Below are positions 42,501-54,800 of a stretch of 64,000 bases of DNA, piece by piece (the first letter of the stretch is position 1; every line of letters starts with the position of its first letter). Origin of the DNA: Coix lacryma-jobi var. lacryma-jobi (lineage: Eukaryota > Streptophyta > Magnoliopsida > Poales > Poaceae); contig VDCT01000286.1 of assembly GCA_009763385.1 (NCBI GenBank), forward strand, positions 992,001 to 1,056,000, in the 5' to 3' direction. The position numbers and the translations under genes are program-made. The notes below the pieces were generated by a model. It made no database searches, was not told the origin of the DNA, and saw only the letters and a program-made list of their open reading frames with translations.

Positions 42501-43685
42501 TGAACCCCATGTTGTATTTGCTGAGTACGATATGTGCTCACCCTTGCTATTTCCCCCACACCCCAGTCTCCATCAAAGTCGCACAGCGGAAGCGTGGTGA
42601 AGACACAAATGGGTTCTCAGAAGACTGATAGAAGTGCTAGGCGTATGTACCCCCAGTCAACCGTCCCTGTGAGGAGAATGGAGTCTGAAGAGAAGACTAG
42701 TATCGGTTCCGCTTAACTTTGATGTAAGTGTTTGTTATAAATATATTTTCGATATATATAACACTGTTTTGATATCTTTTCCATTTGTGGTTGTATGTGT
42801 GGACTTCCTGGGCACACATATGGCGTACCTGGTTTTGTTTTTAAAACCGAGTGTCACAGAAATGTTCCCCTGCTTGTCGGGGCAAATGACTAGGCCTTGG
42901 GAAGGATCTGCTGGGCAAAGGAGGGTCATAATGTTGTCAAAATCATCAACTACTCTTTTCTCTAGATAATCAACATCCACAACATATTCGACAAGGAAGG
43001 TCATATCCTTGATATCACCATCAACATGTACATTGAAACTAGATATATATGTGCATAAGTATCATTTTTGTGTACTAAAAATGTAAAGGAAAAAGTGTGT
43101 GTGTGTACACTATAGAGCCTAGTGTTTTGCTCTCACAACATTTGTGTATAGTGTGTTACACTAGAAGACAGAGGGTAGTGTTGCACATACAAGTTCCAGT
43201 GGCATGCACACAAAATAGAAAAGATGAGATAGATAGATAAATTTCTAATAATTAATTAATTGTGTGTACTGAGTTTAAGATAGTACCCTTCCTAGGAATC
43301 GAAGGCCACGAGAAGTGGAAGGCATTCGCCTCTTTGTTGCATGGTTCTACACAACTCTATACTTTCCTTATCCATTTTGGGCAGAACCTGCAAAGTCAAG
43401 GAGAGCAAAATTAGAACAACAAAACACCAAATGGTTATAAAATAATTTCAGGGGAAAGATTTGCAAACCTCCATACAGTCAACCGCCAATCTTGCTAGAT
43501 TGGAAGATGTAGGAGCCATATTTGGCATGTAAGTCATCTTATTACTGAACTTTGTTTTTGAAGACCTCAAAGCAGTGGCCAGAGACACAATTTGTTTTAG
43601 TCTTCTAGCTCCATCTTTGTAGGTTTTCCTACGCCTTCTTTGTGTATAAAAAGAAGAGAACACTTCCTACGCCTTCTAGCATTAG
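39548..43685 (-). pseudogene. ATXR5/6-like SET-domain pseudogene, copy B, split by a solo LTR
   Basis: Equivalents of exons 3-6 lie at 43469 to about 43685, 43287-43387, 39782-43038 (interrupted by the LTR 39820-42858) and about 39548-39679. The exon 3 equivalent has lost its AG acceptor (TAATG) and shifts frame. The exon 4 equivalent has TAG where the intact gene has CAG (FDS*EG). The exon 5 equivalent reads MTFLVEYVVDVDYLEKR and LVICPDKQGNIS up to the LTR, then RFISGINNH beyond it. The last exon shows GKKLYCDHSGYKH and loses homology before the stop. It is not functional. Exons 1-2 are missing. Confidence 0.9.
39820..42858 (+). mobile_element. Solo LTR of a gypsy-type element, 3039 bp
   Basis: It is bounded TGTCACACCCC...GAGTGTCACA and flanked by a perfect TSD, GAAAT (39815-39819 and 42859-42863). 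The flanks join into ATXR5/6 exon 5 sequence, and the intact gene at about 46158 gives the empty site. No internal coding region is present, so recombination between LTRs left a solo LTR. Conserved blocks shared with the LTR at 59766 include ACAACCGTGAGGGCTA or its variant, GCAAAAGGGGCTTG or its variant, AGTATAGCCG, GATATATCAGCCGTGCTC and TTGCTGAGTACGA. Style and length suggest the Tekay/RIRE type. Confidence 0.93.
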
Positions 43686-45267
43686 AAAAAGATGAAGTAA
43701 ATTACTTGATTTAGTACCATAACAAGCACATCTCTTTCTTTACATGATCTATCTATATTTGTTTTTGACACCAGTTAAGTTTTGTGTTTGACTCTAACAA
43801 ATATTCCAAACATAGTAAAATATTAGCTAACATATAAGGCAATCATGTGCATCAAATTTTGCATGTGGCAATATCAATGAGATATATGGCTCACACACTT
43901 AATATAAAAGGTATGACCACAAGTGTTTATCGATGCTAAATGTTGAAGCTGAACTACACATAAATAAAAACATAGTTTTCTGCGGCCTGTACTACACCCA
44001 AATGCTAGCACGGGGCCAAAGAAGGAAACTATATTTGGTTAAACATCATGAACATGACCAACATATAAAGAGGGTACACGCAACATATACACATGATAAG
44101 AGCCAGTCAGTTCGTACAACCTTTGTGAACAAAGTCAGCTACACAATTTGTTTCGAACAATTTATATTACTGAAGAACACGAAGCATAGTAGCATACTGC
44201 CAAGAATTTTAGCATCAGACTTGTAATGATCATATCTTAACAAAGTAGCAGATGTAAAAAGACTTAGCGGACGTCTAAAGCACAACTCTCCACTCTCTCC
44301 CCCAAAATATAATCCAACTAAATAGTTGTCTAGCTGAGGCATTGTGTTCTACTTGAGGGTTGAGTGATTGAACCATTCGTTAATAAGAGACACAACATAG
44401 AGGACCCTATAGTGACACAACTATCATAATAGAAAAAGCACAACTATGGATTTGATACATAAAAACCAATGACAAAATTGTTTTTATGGCTATCTAAACG
44501 AATGCACATAAATGTGGATAATCAAGAGGGCACACCATACATGTACATATAACTATAGAAAAAATCAGACAATCTGTACAACAATAGATGATGTACAAAG
44601 TGTACAACATAATTTATTTCGACAACATATTGCTTTTACTACTTTAATAGCACGCATAACTAACCTAGATTAAATATCTGTCTGGTAATGTTTTCCCACC
44701 TATTTCGATTCACGATTTAAGTGAGTTACAAACCCCCAACAAAAATAAGTTAATCCATACAAACCATAAAAATTTACAAAGTGAAAGCATGATTTTCTCA
44801 ACAACACATTGTCATCACTACTTAAAAAGCATAATCATCCACACTTTCCATTCATGATGTGAGTACATCACATTTTAACGTAGCCATATTGTCTGTTAAA
44901 TAGATTTTCTTATTCACTAGGGATGTAGTGCTGCGCATTGATTAGCTAGCCATCCGACCAATACAATTGCAAGTACAAGCATAAACACCCATAAAGTCTT
45001 GACCACTGTATCTTAATATGTTTGGATTACATTTAAGACAAAGAAATTACAATGGTTGAACCACTCATAAATAAATGAATGGAACATATCTTACTGGAGC
45101 CTAGCAACAAGCAATAAAACTAGAAAAATATGGATTTATTATAGAAAGGCCAAAGCAAGGAATCTTTTACAGCTCAACTAATACACCAAAGGTAATAAAA
45201 AGGGTACCCGTATACTAACAACACAAATAAACCAATCTGTATAACTATAAGTACAACCATAAAATTA
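43686..45267 (-). repeat. Duplicated intron 2 sequence of the ATXR5/6-like gene (upstream of copy B)
   Basis: Collinear with 47020-48661 of the intact gene: TAGCTAACATAT..GGCAAT, GATATATGG.TCA.ACACTTA, AATGCACATAAAT.TGGATAATCAAGAGGGCAC and GCATAACTAAC...TTAAAT. It contains no exon. It shows that copy B arose with part of intron 2. Confidence 0.8.
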
Positions 45268-45849
45268 GCTTTGGAATGCTAGTTGCTAGGCAAACTAACG
45301 ACATTTCACCGATCCGGATATATAGGCTTCAAGTGCACCTCAACACACACTCCCCACACATGCCGCGTGCATGTGTGTGTAAGGAACACAATCACAATTT
45401 GATAAAACTAGAAAGAACATTATAGACATAGCCAACTGCACATCCATCCATTTCTCACCACTTGAAATTAATTGACATTTAACCATGAATAGCCCAGCGA
45501 TTAACTCTACTACAACATTATTCTTTTTCTTGCATTCTTATAGGTAGGAGACACACGAAAAATATTTACTATCACAAAAGAGGTAGTAATCTTTAGAATA
45601 AAAAGAATATGGACGGGAAGATGTATCTTGCTAGCAGGGACAATGACGATTCATCTTGTCTTCTATAACTAAATCAGAGAACTACCTCACTAAGTACATA
45701 TATATTTCTATCATTAGGATCTCTTCAAAATATTGAATCAAATCTATCATTTGTACCAAGGGCAGTATAAGTTATTGGATTTTGGTGGCAAAGTTCTACT
45801 TCATGCAACCTTCTTTACTAGTAGTTATGTCAAATCTCTTGGTGTTAGG
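45268..45849 (-). other. 3' flank of the ATXR5/6-like gene
   Basis: Immediately downstream of the stop codon on the minus strand and collinear with 37730-38332. The 3' UTR lies here; no coding sequence. Confidence 0.7.
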
Positions 45850-48800
45850 CTAGAGGAAATGGTGGGTGGGATACGCATGCTCATACCCATTGTAATCGCA
45901 ATATAACTTTTCACCACATGCTATATCACGACAGGCCACCAACAAGACATGGCTCTCCCCATCAATGTCATATCGCACACACTTGACATTTTGCTTCTTC
46001 TTGCCATCCCTGCAATAGTTTCATAATTTCAATGTTGGGATATACATATAACTTCTTTGAGGTGACAACTTAGCACAACAGTTGCAAACCACACTTATGA
46101 ATATAAAACAAAGTAACTTACAATGTGTGATTGTTGATGCCATTGATAAAGCGAGAAATGTTTCCTCTCTTGTCAGGGCAAATGACTAGGCCTTGGGAAG
46201 GATCAGCCGGCCGGAGGAGCGTCATAATGCTATCAAAATCATCATCTTCTCTTTTCTCTAGATAATCAACATCCCCAACATATTCAACGAGGAAGGTCAT
46301 ATCCTTGATATCACCATCAGCATGTACATGGAAACTGGAAATATATGTACATAAGTGCCATTTTTGGGTACTAAAAATGTAAAGAAAAAAGTGTGTATGT
46401 GTGTGTGCCCAAGCTATCAACTCCACTGTTTTGCTCTCATAATTTGTGTGTATAGTGTGTGAGACTAGAAGACTGAGGGCAGTGTTGCACACACAAGTTC
46501 CAGTGGCACGCGCCCGAAATAGCAAAGTAGAGAAGCAATATCGCAAACTTTGAATTAAATAGACAAGTTTCTATTAATTAAATAATTGAGTGTAGTGAGT
46601 TTAAGATAGTACCCTTCCTGGGAATCGAAGGCCATGAGAAGTGGAGGGCATTCACCTCTTTGTTGCATGGTTCTGCATAACTCTATACTTTCCTTGTCCA
46701 CTTTGGGCAAAACCTTGAAAGTTGAGGAGAGCAAAATTAGAATAACAAAACACCAATTGGTTATAACATAATTTCAGGTGGAAAGATTTGCTAACCTGCA
46801 TACTGTCTACCTCCAATCTTGCCAGATTAGAAGATCTAGGAGCCATATTTGGCATGTAAGTCAATTCATTACTGAACTTTGTTTTGTAAAACGTTAAAGC
46901 AGTGGCCAGAGACGCCATTTGTTTAAGTCTTCTAGCTCCATCTTCCGATGGAACAAATGGTAGTATCCTCCTCCTCTTCTTGTGCATAACAAGAGAACGC
47001 TTCCTTCGCCTTCTACCATCTAAAAAAATAAAGTAAATTACTTGATTTAGTACCATAACAAGCGCACCCCGTTGTGTCGTTAATCCATCTTTATTTGTTA
47101 TCATACCAGTTTAGTTCTATGTTTAAATCTAACAAATATTCATAACCTAATAAATTATTAGCTAGCATATCAGGCAATGTTGTGCATCAAATTTTGCATT
47201 TTACTATAGCTGTGAGATATATGGGTCATACACTTAGCATAAAAGCTTTTACTTGCTAACTATTGAAGTTGAACTACACATAAATAGAAACATAGTTTAC
47301 TAGAGCCTGTACCACACCCAGTGACTCGCAATAAGAAAAGGACAAAGGCAGAACCATATATGGTTAAATGGACATGAACGAGATAATAAGAGGGTACACG
47401 CGCAACATATACCCATAACATAAGCCTTTAAGTTAGCTACAAGATTTTGTTTCAACTCCAAATTGCCATTATTAAACTATTAAAAAACATGAAACATGTA
47501 ATACTAACAAGAATGTTTGCATGAGACATGTAATGATGATGTCTTAACAAAGTAATTGCAGTATAAAGGCTTAGCAGGTCTCTAAGGCACAACTCCCACA
47601 CCTCGCCACCCCTCTCCCAAAATAGAATCCAATTGAATAATAGCCTAGTTGAGGCATGTTGCTCTATTTGAGGGTTGAGTGATTGAACCACTCATAAATA
47701 AGAAACACACAGCTTAGAGGAGCCTATATTGACATAACTAACTATCATCAATAGAACTGACAGAAATGTTGATTTAATTTGATACATAAAAATCAAAGAT
47801 GAAATCATTTTTATGTCTAGCTAAATGAATGCACATAAATATGGATAATCAAGAGGGCACAATGTACACATATAACTGCAACAGAAATGTCTGGTACAAC
47901 AATGAATGATGTACAAAGTGAATGACATGATTTATTTCAACAACATGTTGGTTTTACTACTTTAAAAGCATGCACAACTAACATAAATTTAATATTTGTC
48001 TTGTGATGCTTAGATTTTTTTTACAAAATTTATATATTTTGAGTACAAAGTGAAAGCATGATTTTTCTAAATAGCACATTGCCATCAGTACTTAAAAAGC
48101 ATAATCGATCGCACTTCCCATTTAGGATGTGAATACATCACATTTTAAGATATCAATATTCTTTGCTACATATAGCCATGGGATTAACACAAATGCAAAA
48201 AAACAAACATAAATACCCATAAAGACGTGACTGACTAATAGGAATATCTACTACTACTAGCTCTTAACATGTGTGGATTGCACTTTAGACAAAGAAATTA
48301 CAACAATGGAACCACTCATAAGTAAATAAATGGAACACAACTTTTTGTAGCATGTACTGGAGCCTGTATTAATACATCCAACAATACACAATAAAACCAA
48401 CAAATTTATGGACTTATTAAAGGAAGGCCAAAGCCAGGAATCTTCTACAGCTCAACTAATGCAACCAAGGTAATCAAGAGGGTACATATACACTAGCAAC
48501 ATAAATAAGTCAATCTATACAACATTAAGTACATCCATAAATGACCCAGAATGGAAAACCACATGATTTGTTTCAACCACAAGTTACCATTACTACTTAA
48601 AAGTCATGCATAACTAACACATATTGAATGTTAATTCCCCACAAATTTCCAGTCAAGATGCTGATCTGGCTAAACTAGCAATGGTGGCCAATAAATGCGT
48701 AGGAGGCTCTGGTCATAACAACTCAATTATTGCTTAATCCCCTAATGCTTAGCCTGCGGGTCGTCACCGAGCAGAGGCACTAACAAGCACCCTAACTTTA

Positions 48801-51800
48801 CTTACAAGATGCTATCTTACTAACAAGAAGCTAACAAACCTCCAACAACTAATAACTAGATCGGCCTTAGCCACTAGTGGACCCTGGCCCATTCTTCTTC
48901 CTGGTGTGTTGTTTGCCAATGAAAGTGTCTACAACACTTCCACCCTCCTCTTGGAAAAGCTTATTCTCGAACTGGAATGACACACAAGTGGACTTGAACT
49001 CATCCGGTGGCTCCTAGGTGGAATTGGTAGGGCTCTGGCCTACCCACTGCACTAAGACCTCCCAATTTCCTTGATTCAAAGAATGTAGACAGTGTGACAG
49101 GCTCAGGTACCCCATGGCCATGAGCAACTATTGGTAGTGGGATGATTGTGTAGGAAGCTGCGCCATGGATATTTTTGAGGAACACCACATGGAACACATT
49201 ATGGATGCGCGCCTTCCAGGGGTACCTGTAGCCAATAGGTGATGTAACCAATGCACTCGAGCACCTGGAACAACCCATAGAACCTTGGTGCTAGCTTAAT
49301 TACTATTTTGATGATCCTTGGTGCCAGCTTGCTATTTGGATGTCATGGCACAAAGAGTTGTCTGGAATGGCAACTTTTAGAAGAAGTCAGGCTAGGACAG
49401 CCACCACAACCAACTCCCTAGCCGATTGTCAATGAGGGAAACACATGTAGATGCCAAGAATGTGGCTAGTCACCTCTAACAAGTTGTCCCTTTGTGGATG
49501 GAACATAGAGCTCAGGAGGAATGTGAAATCATACAATTGGATTAGCTCAGTCCAAAAGGAGATGGTAATGACTGGTCCTGTCATTAATGGTGGAGCATGG
49601 GATCTTATCGAGCTGCACCTTATGGTCAAAGAAGGTGTGCCGACTGATGTTACGCTGTAGGAGTCATTGAGGGTGATGAAATGCACATACTTGGAGAAGC
49701 GGTCAAACATGGTCAAGACCATCGACTTGCTTTGCACTCTGGGAAAGTATTCAATGAAGTCCATCGCAATGTGAGCCCAGAAGGAGTGGCACATGTCTAG
49801 CGACTACAACAGGCATGTGAGATAGAGGTGTTCAGTCTTGTTGTGCTGGTAGGTGGAGCTCCCATTCTAAAAGTATTGCTCTCACCTGCTAGAGTGTGGG
49901 ATATAGAATAATGTGCACATGCAGTGCAGTGTCTTCTACAACCCCATGTGACAAGCACCATGGAGAGCATGGAAAGGAGTTGAGGCCATAGCCTGGAGGA
50001 GTCTGGGGCAAAGATGCGGCTAGTGCCCATGGTAGTAGGTGAAGAATAGGAACATGGAGTCTGACAACTGTAGCACCGACCCAGATGTGAGGGCCACCTT
50101 AAGGACCTCAAAAGCTATATTCAGTTCAATAGTCCATTGAAAGGCACCACACATGAGGAAGGAGGGCCATCAGCAACATGGTGATAACACTGTAGTTGTT
50201 GATGAAGCAACAGTAGTAGCCTATGATCTAAGAAAGCCACAAAGAATGCAGAGAACCCATGACAAATTATAGATCAAGATGTCATAAAAACCACTAGTGC
50301 TAAGTAGTGTAGGAAAGGGCAAATAACCTCATCCATGTCGGATTAGAAAATCATTGGTGCATTTGTCAAGCCGAATGCCATGACCATGAACTCAAAGTCA
50401 CTGTGGTGAGGCATGAAGGCCATATTATGGATGTCATTAGGATGCATCTAGACTTCATGGTAGTACCTGTTGTGCACTATCTTGGCATTGGGGCATGATA
50501 GTCGATGTAGAACCACCATGAGTCATCCATCTTGAGTATGAGCATAGGTGTCGAGAACGCCGACATGGTTAACAGAATGATGCCCTAGTGGAGCATGTTG
50601 GGATACTATCACTTGAGTTCATCCTTGAGCATGTTTGGTTAATATACGGGCAAACCACGGTCGATGTCATGCTTGGCTAGTTTCGAAGGGAAGCAACTAC
50701 AACATATTTGAGTGGGTCATGGCGTGAAGGTGGTGGTTGTGTGGAGCGTTAACGCCTGCCCACTGGACGCAATTATTATGGCACTAAAAATCTATTGGCT
50801 GGTGCTTGAGCCAGTGGAATCCCAAGACAGGGTCATTGTCATATATTGAGGGCAAGCACGAATGGGTCGATGAGAAACTCCTTAGTGTCTATGTTGATAG
50901 GAACAACAGTGCAGTCCACAAACAAGGGCACCCAATCGCCATTGTTCACAACCATGGTGATACCTAGTCGGGGCTTCGGGTTGAGGTCGAGGTATGAGGT
51001 GGCCATGGAGATGCAGTGGGTGGATATGAAATCCACCAAGACCCAGAGCAAAGTGTTGGCGATGACAATGGTGAAGCGCATGCTTTCGGCCAACTTGATC
51101 TCAGTGAGAGTATATAAATATAACCTCATCATCAGAAGCCATCCTCCTTAATAGTGCCATTGAGAGTTGCACCATCGACCAACTCCATTAGGTACGAGCT
51201 CTTCATAGAGCAGGACTTGTGTTGGTCCTTGGTTTACTCTTTTGGGTAGTTGAAAGAGAATCCATATGCCTGGTGTTGGGCCATTTCATGCGGTGTCAAG
51301 TGCTCAAAGACAACACCCATCAACATTCCACCCTTTATTAGAGCTAGTGGATGGTGATTAGTGCCTTATCACCTGAGGTCAGTGTGCATGATGTAGGCGC
51401 TATCACGGCTAGTGCTGGGCATGAGGATAGAGTGGATCGAGGAGGAACATATGTCATGTCCTAGTAGTTGATCTTGTCAAAGTCAAGGAAACACTCGAAG
51501 GCCCATGGCATCGTCGAGGTTCTCTAGGTTCTAGAGTTCCACATCGATCTGCAGGGAGATGCAGAGGCTAGTGGTCAATATGTCAATCTAGTATTGCTCC
51601 AGGATATTCTTGCAGTGGTACCAATGCATCAAAGGTACATGAGGGCACTAAGGGAGTAGTTGCGCACCAGCATGCCAAAACAGTGTTGAAACTGGTCAAT
51701 GAACTCTTGCCAGGTGGGGGAACCACAGTTCTACTCTAGACAATAGTACTAGTCTTGGGCTGCATCGTTGATGTTTGAGGAGAGCCACAACTTCTCACTA

Positions 51801-54800
51801 TTTAGTGTCTATTGGGCACGAAAGAATTGCTCCGCTTTGCGGAGCTAGACCACCATATCGTTGGCGCCATCATAGCCTAGGAAACACAGCTTGTGAGTGG
51901 GCTAGGGAAGGGGTGGATTCGGCAGTGTGGAATTAGGCTTCCTCGTGTTCTTGCCACTATAGGAGCTGCCTAACTCGATCTTGTCGATACATAGCCAATT
52001 GATGGCCACAATGAGGCGAATCTAGTCTCCTTTCATTAGTAACACCTTGTTCTAGATGGAGGAGAGATCAGCGAGGATGGTGTGCATGGTAGCCTCTTGA
52101 GATCGGTTGGGGAGATGTAGTCGCTCATGATCAGGTAGCAGGGGCCCTAGTATGATATCAATGAAGATATGGTTGTGGTGGTCTTTATTGATCTGGCTAA
52201 ACTAGCAATGGTGGCAGAGAAATGAGCTTGTTTCCCACCTAAGGTGGTTCTGATCATAACAACTAAATTCCTGCTTAATCCTCTAATAATGCTTAGTGGA
52301 CCACTAGTTATATGGCTTAGTGGTTGGCACCCGGTAGAGGCACTAACAAACATGCTAATTTAACTGACAAGATGCCAATAAACCACAACAACTGATAACC
52401 TGATTGGCCTTAGCTACAAGTGGAAGTTGATCCCTTCTTCATCATGGTGTATTGCTTGCCAATGAAAGCGCCCGCAACAACATCACTTTGGATGTAACCA
52501 TAATCTTTGCTGCCTACAATTTCCTAATCATAGGGGATATTGCAGGCAATGTTGCTTAGATCAGCTAGGCATGCAATCAATAAAATTGCACAATCAAACA
52601 TACAACAACCATAAAGATGTGACTAACATATACTAAAAGGAATATCCACCACCGCTAGCTCTTAATAGGTGCATTATTGATCACATTTTAGACAAATAAA
52701 TTACTGTAATTGAACCACTCAAAAACAAACAAATAAATGCACAAATATGGATTTCACTAGTAGAGAATAGACTTTTGATCCACATCGAGTTTGGGTTTTA
52801 GTCTCGGTATTTTTTGTGTTCGGGACCAAAGGACTTTTAGTCCCGGGCCGGGTTACCAACCGGGACTAAAAGTCAGGTTTTAGTCCCGGTTGGTGCCCCC
52901 AACCTGGACTAAAGAGCGTTGACCCTTTAGTCCCGGTTGATAACACCAACCCAGACTAAAGGTCGATCTCTCACTCGGGACTAAAGGTCCCTTACGAGTG
53001 AATTCAAAAGGAAAGCATCCAGAACTATGTCACATGGGTTGTGTAGCTAAGTTGGTAAGTGAGTTACGCGTGAGGTGAGAGATCCTGAGTTCGAATCTCA
53101 CGAAGTGCAAACAATTTTTTTTTGTCTTGAGGGTGGTCTTTTCTTGAGGGTGGTCTTTAGTCCCGGTCGGGTGGCCTTTAGTCCCAGTTGAGTGGCCCGG
53201 GACTAAAAACTGAGACTAAAGGGGGTTTAGAACAGGGGTTTAGAACCGGGACTAAAACCCAGTTCCCTACCGGTGTTTGTTACAGATAGGTCAAAGGACT
53301 AAAGGGGGTTTAGAACCAGGACTAAAACCCGGTTCCCTACCGGTGTTTGTTACAGATAGGTCAAAGGCTGGAACTATTCTTTATGGTTAAATGAACGCAG
53401 ACAAAATGATATGGAAAATGAATCGCAGTTTGCCGTTGCTACTTAAAAAGTTTATATGACTAACACAGATTAAAATTTTGCCCCATAATATTTTCCTGCC
53501 AATTTCCGGTCATGATGCAAGTGAGCACTTCACATTTTGATGTAACTGTATTCTTTGTTCGTAGATTATAGCCATGCAATTTACATGGTATATTTGCATG
53601 CAATGATGCATCATTTGACTAGCCATGCAGTCAATACAATTGCACAATCCAACATACAAGACCTAAAAAGATGTGACTATGAGTGGCATGCTAACAAGGA
53701 TATTCACTACTGCTAGTTATTAGCAAGTACATCAAACCTGTAAAAACTACCGTAATCCAATCAAGATACATGTAAAAACCTGTAAAAACTAAAAACCACC
53801 GTAATCCGCCCATAACAAAAAAAAAGAACACAGCTCACTGGAACCTATAATATAACAAATCCAAAGGCAGGGACTATGTTAATGTCTAAATGAATCCAAT
53901 CAAGATACAAGAGAGGTCACAGATATACCAGAACCAGAAATAAGTCATTTTTATGTCGTAAATGATTTAGAAAGTGAAACACATGATTTGTTTGGACCGC
54001 AACTTGCCATAACTACATGAAAAGGCATGTCCAGTCCAGTCATGCTTTCCCGCCTACTAATGTCTAGTTGTGATGTAAGAGAGTAGATCACATTTTAATA
54101 TAAACCTCTTTTTTGTTGCCTAAAGTTCCAATTAACATGCTATATTTGCAGACAATGCTGCGACAATTATTGTGCAAGCTATGTAGTCAATACAATTGCC
54201 CAATCAAACATAGAAGACCCAAAAATACGTGACTGTCATGCTAACAGGAATATCTGGTACGGCTAGCTCCTACCAGGTGCATCGAACCCATAGATACAGT
54301 ATTATACTGCCAAATGAAAAACAAACAAATAGAACACAAGTCTCTAGAGCCTTGTGGACTAATACACTAAATCCATAAAGGCGGAAACTATTGTTATTGT
54401 GGCTAAAAACCGATTGCAGCCAAGGAAATCAAGAGGATACAAATAAGTCAATCCATACAGCCATAAACGATCTAGAAAATGAAATGCATATGATTTGTTT
54501 GAACTTCAACTTGCCATTGCTACTTAAAAAAGCACATGTAATGAACCCAGATTAAATGCTTGTCTGGTAATGCTTTCCCGCCTATTCAGTCAATAAGCAA
54601 GGAGATGTTGCATTTTAACCTAAATTGTATTCTTTGTTGCCTAGAGTTTCCAATTCACAGGGCCATATATTTGCAGGCAATGCCGCAACGGTCATCAAGC
54701 TATGCAATCAATACAATTTCACAATCAAATATACAAGACCCAAAAAGAAGCGACCGACATACTAACAGGAAATAATATTCGCTAATTGCAACTGCTATTA

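Larger units (their letters stand above)
48662..52479 (-). mobile_element. Ty3/gypsy element in intron 2, heavily decayed
   Basis: LTRs at 48662-48936 and 52189-52479 share TGATCTGGCTAAACTAGCAA and end ...ACAACA or GCAACA; they are strongly diverged. The minus strand holds remnants of protease (51132-50839), RT (about 50600-50460, SWWFYIDYHA), integrase (49794-49429, AHIAMDFIEYFPRV, MFDRFSKYVHF, SSMFHPQRD) and the post-integrase region (49278-49000, ARIHNVFHVVFLK). The order RT then integrase fits gypsy. No intact frame remains and no clean TSD was found. Confidence 0.8.

Noticed and set aside
48657..52495. TSD GATGC/GATGT for the intronic gypsy element
   Set aside because: The right-hand match lies about 11 bases outside the apparent LTR end, and the surrounding host repeat itself contains GATG, so the match is probably coincidental.
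53036..53109. Functional tRNA gene
   Set aside because: The acceptor stem does not pair and the T-arm is imperfect; only the promoter boxes are convincing.
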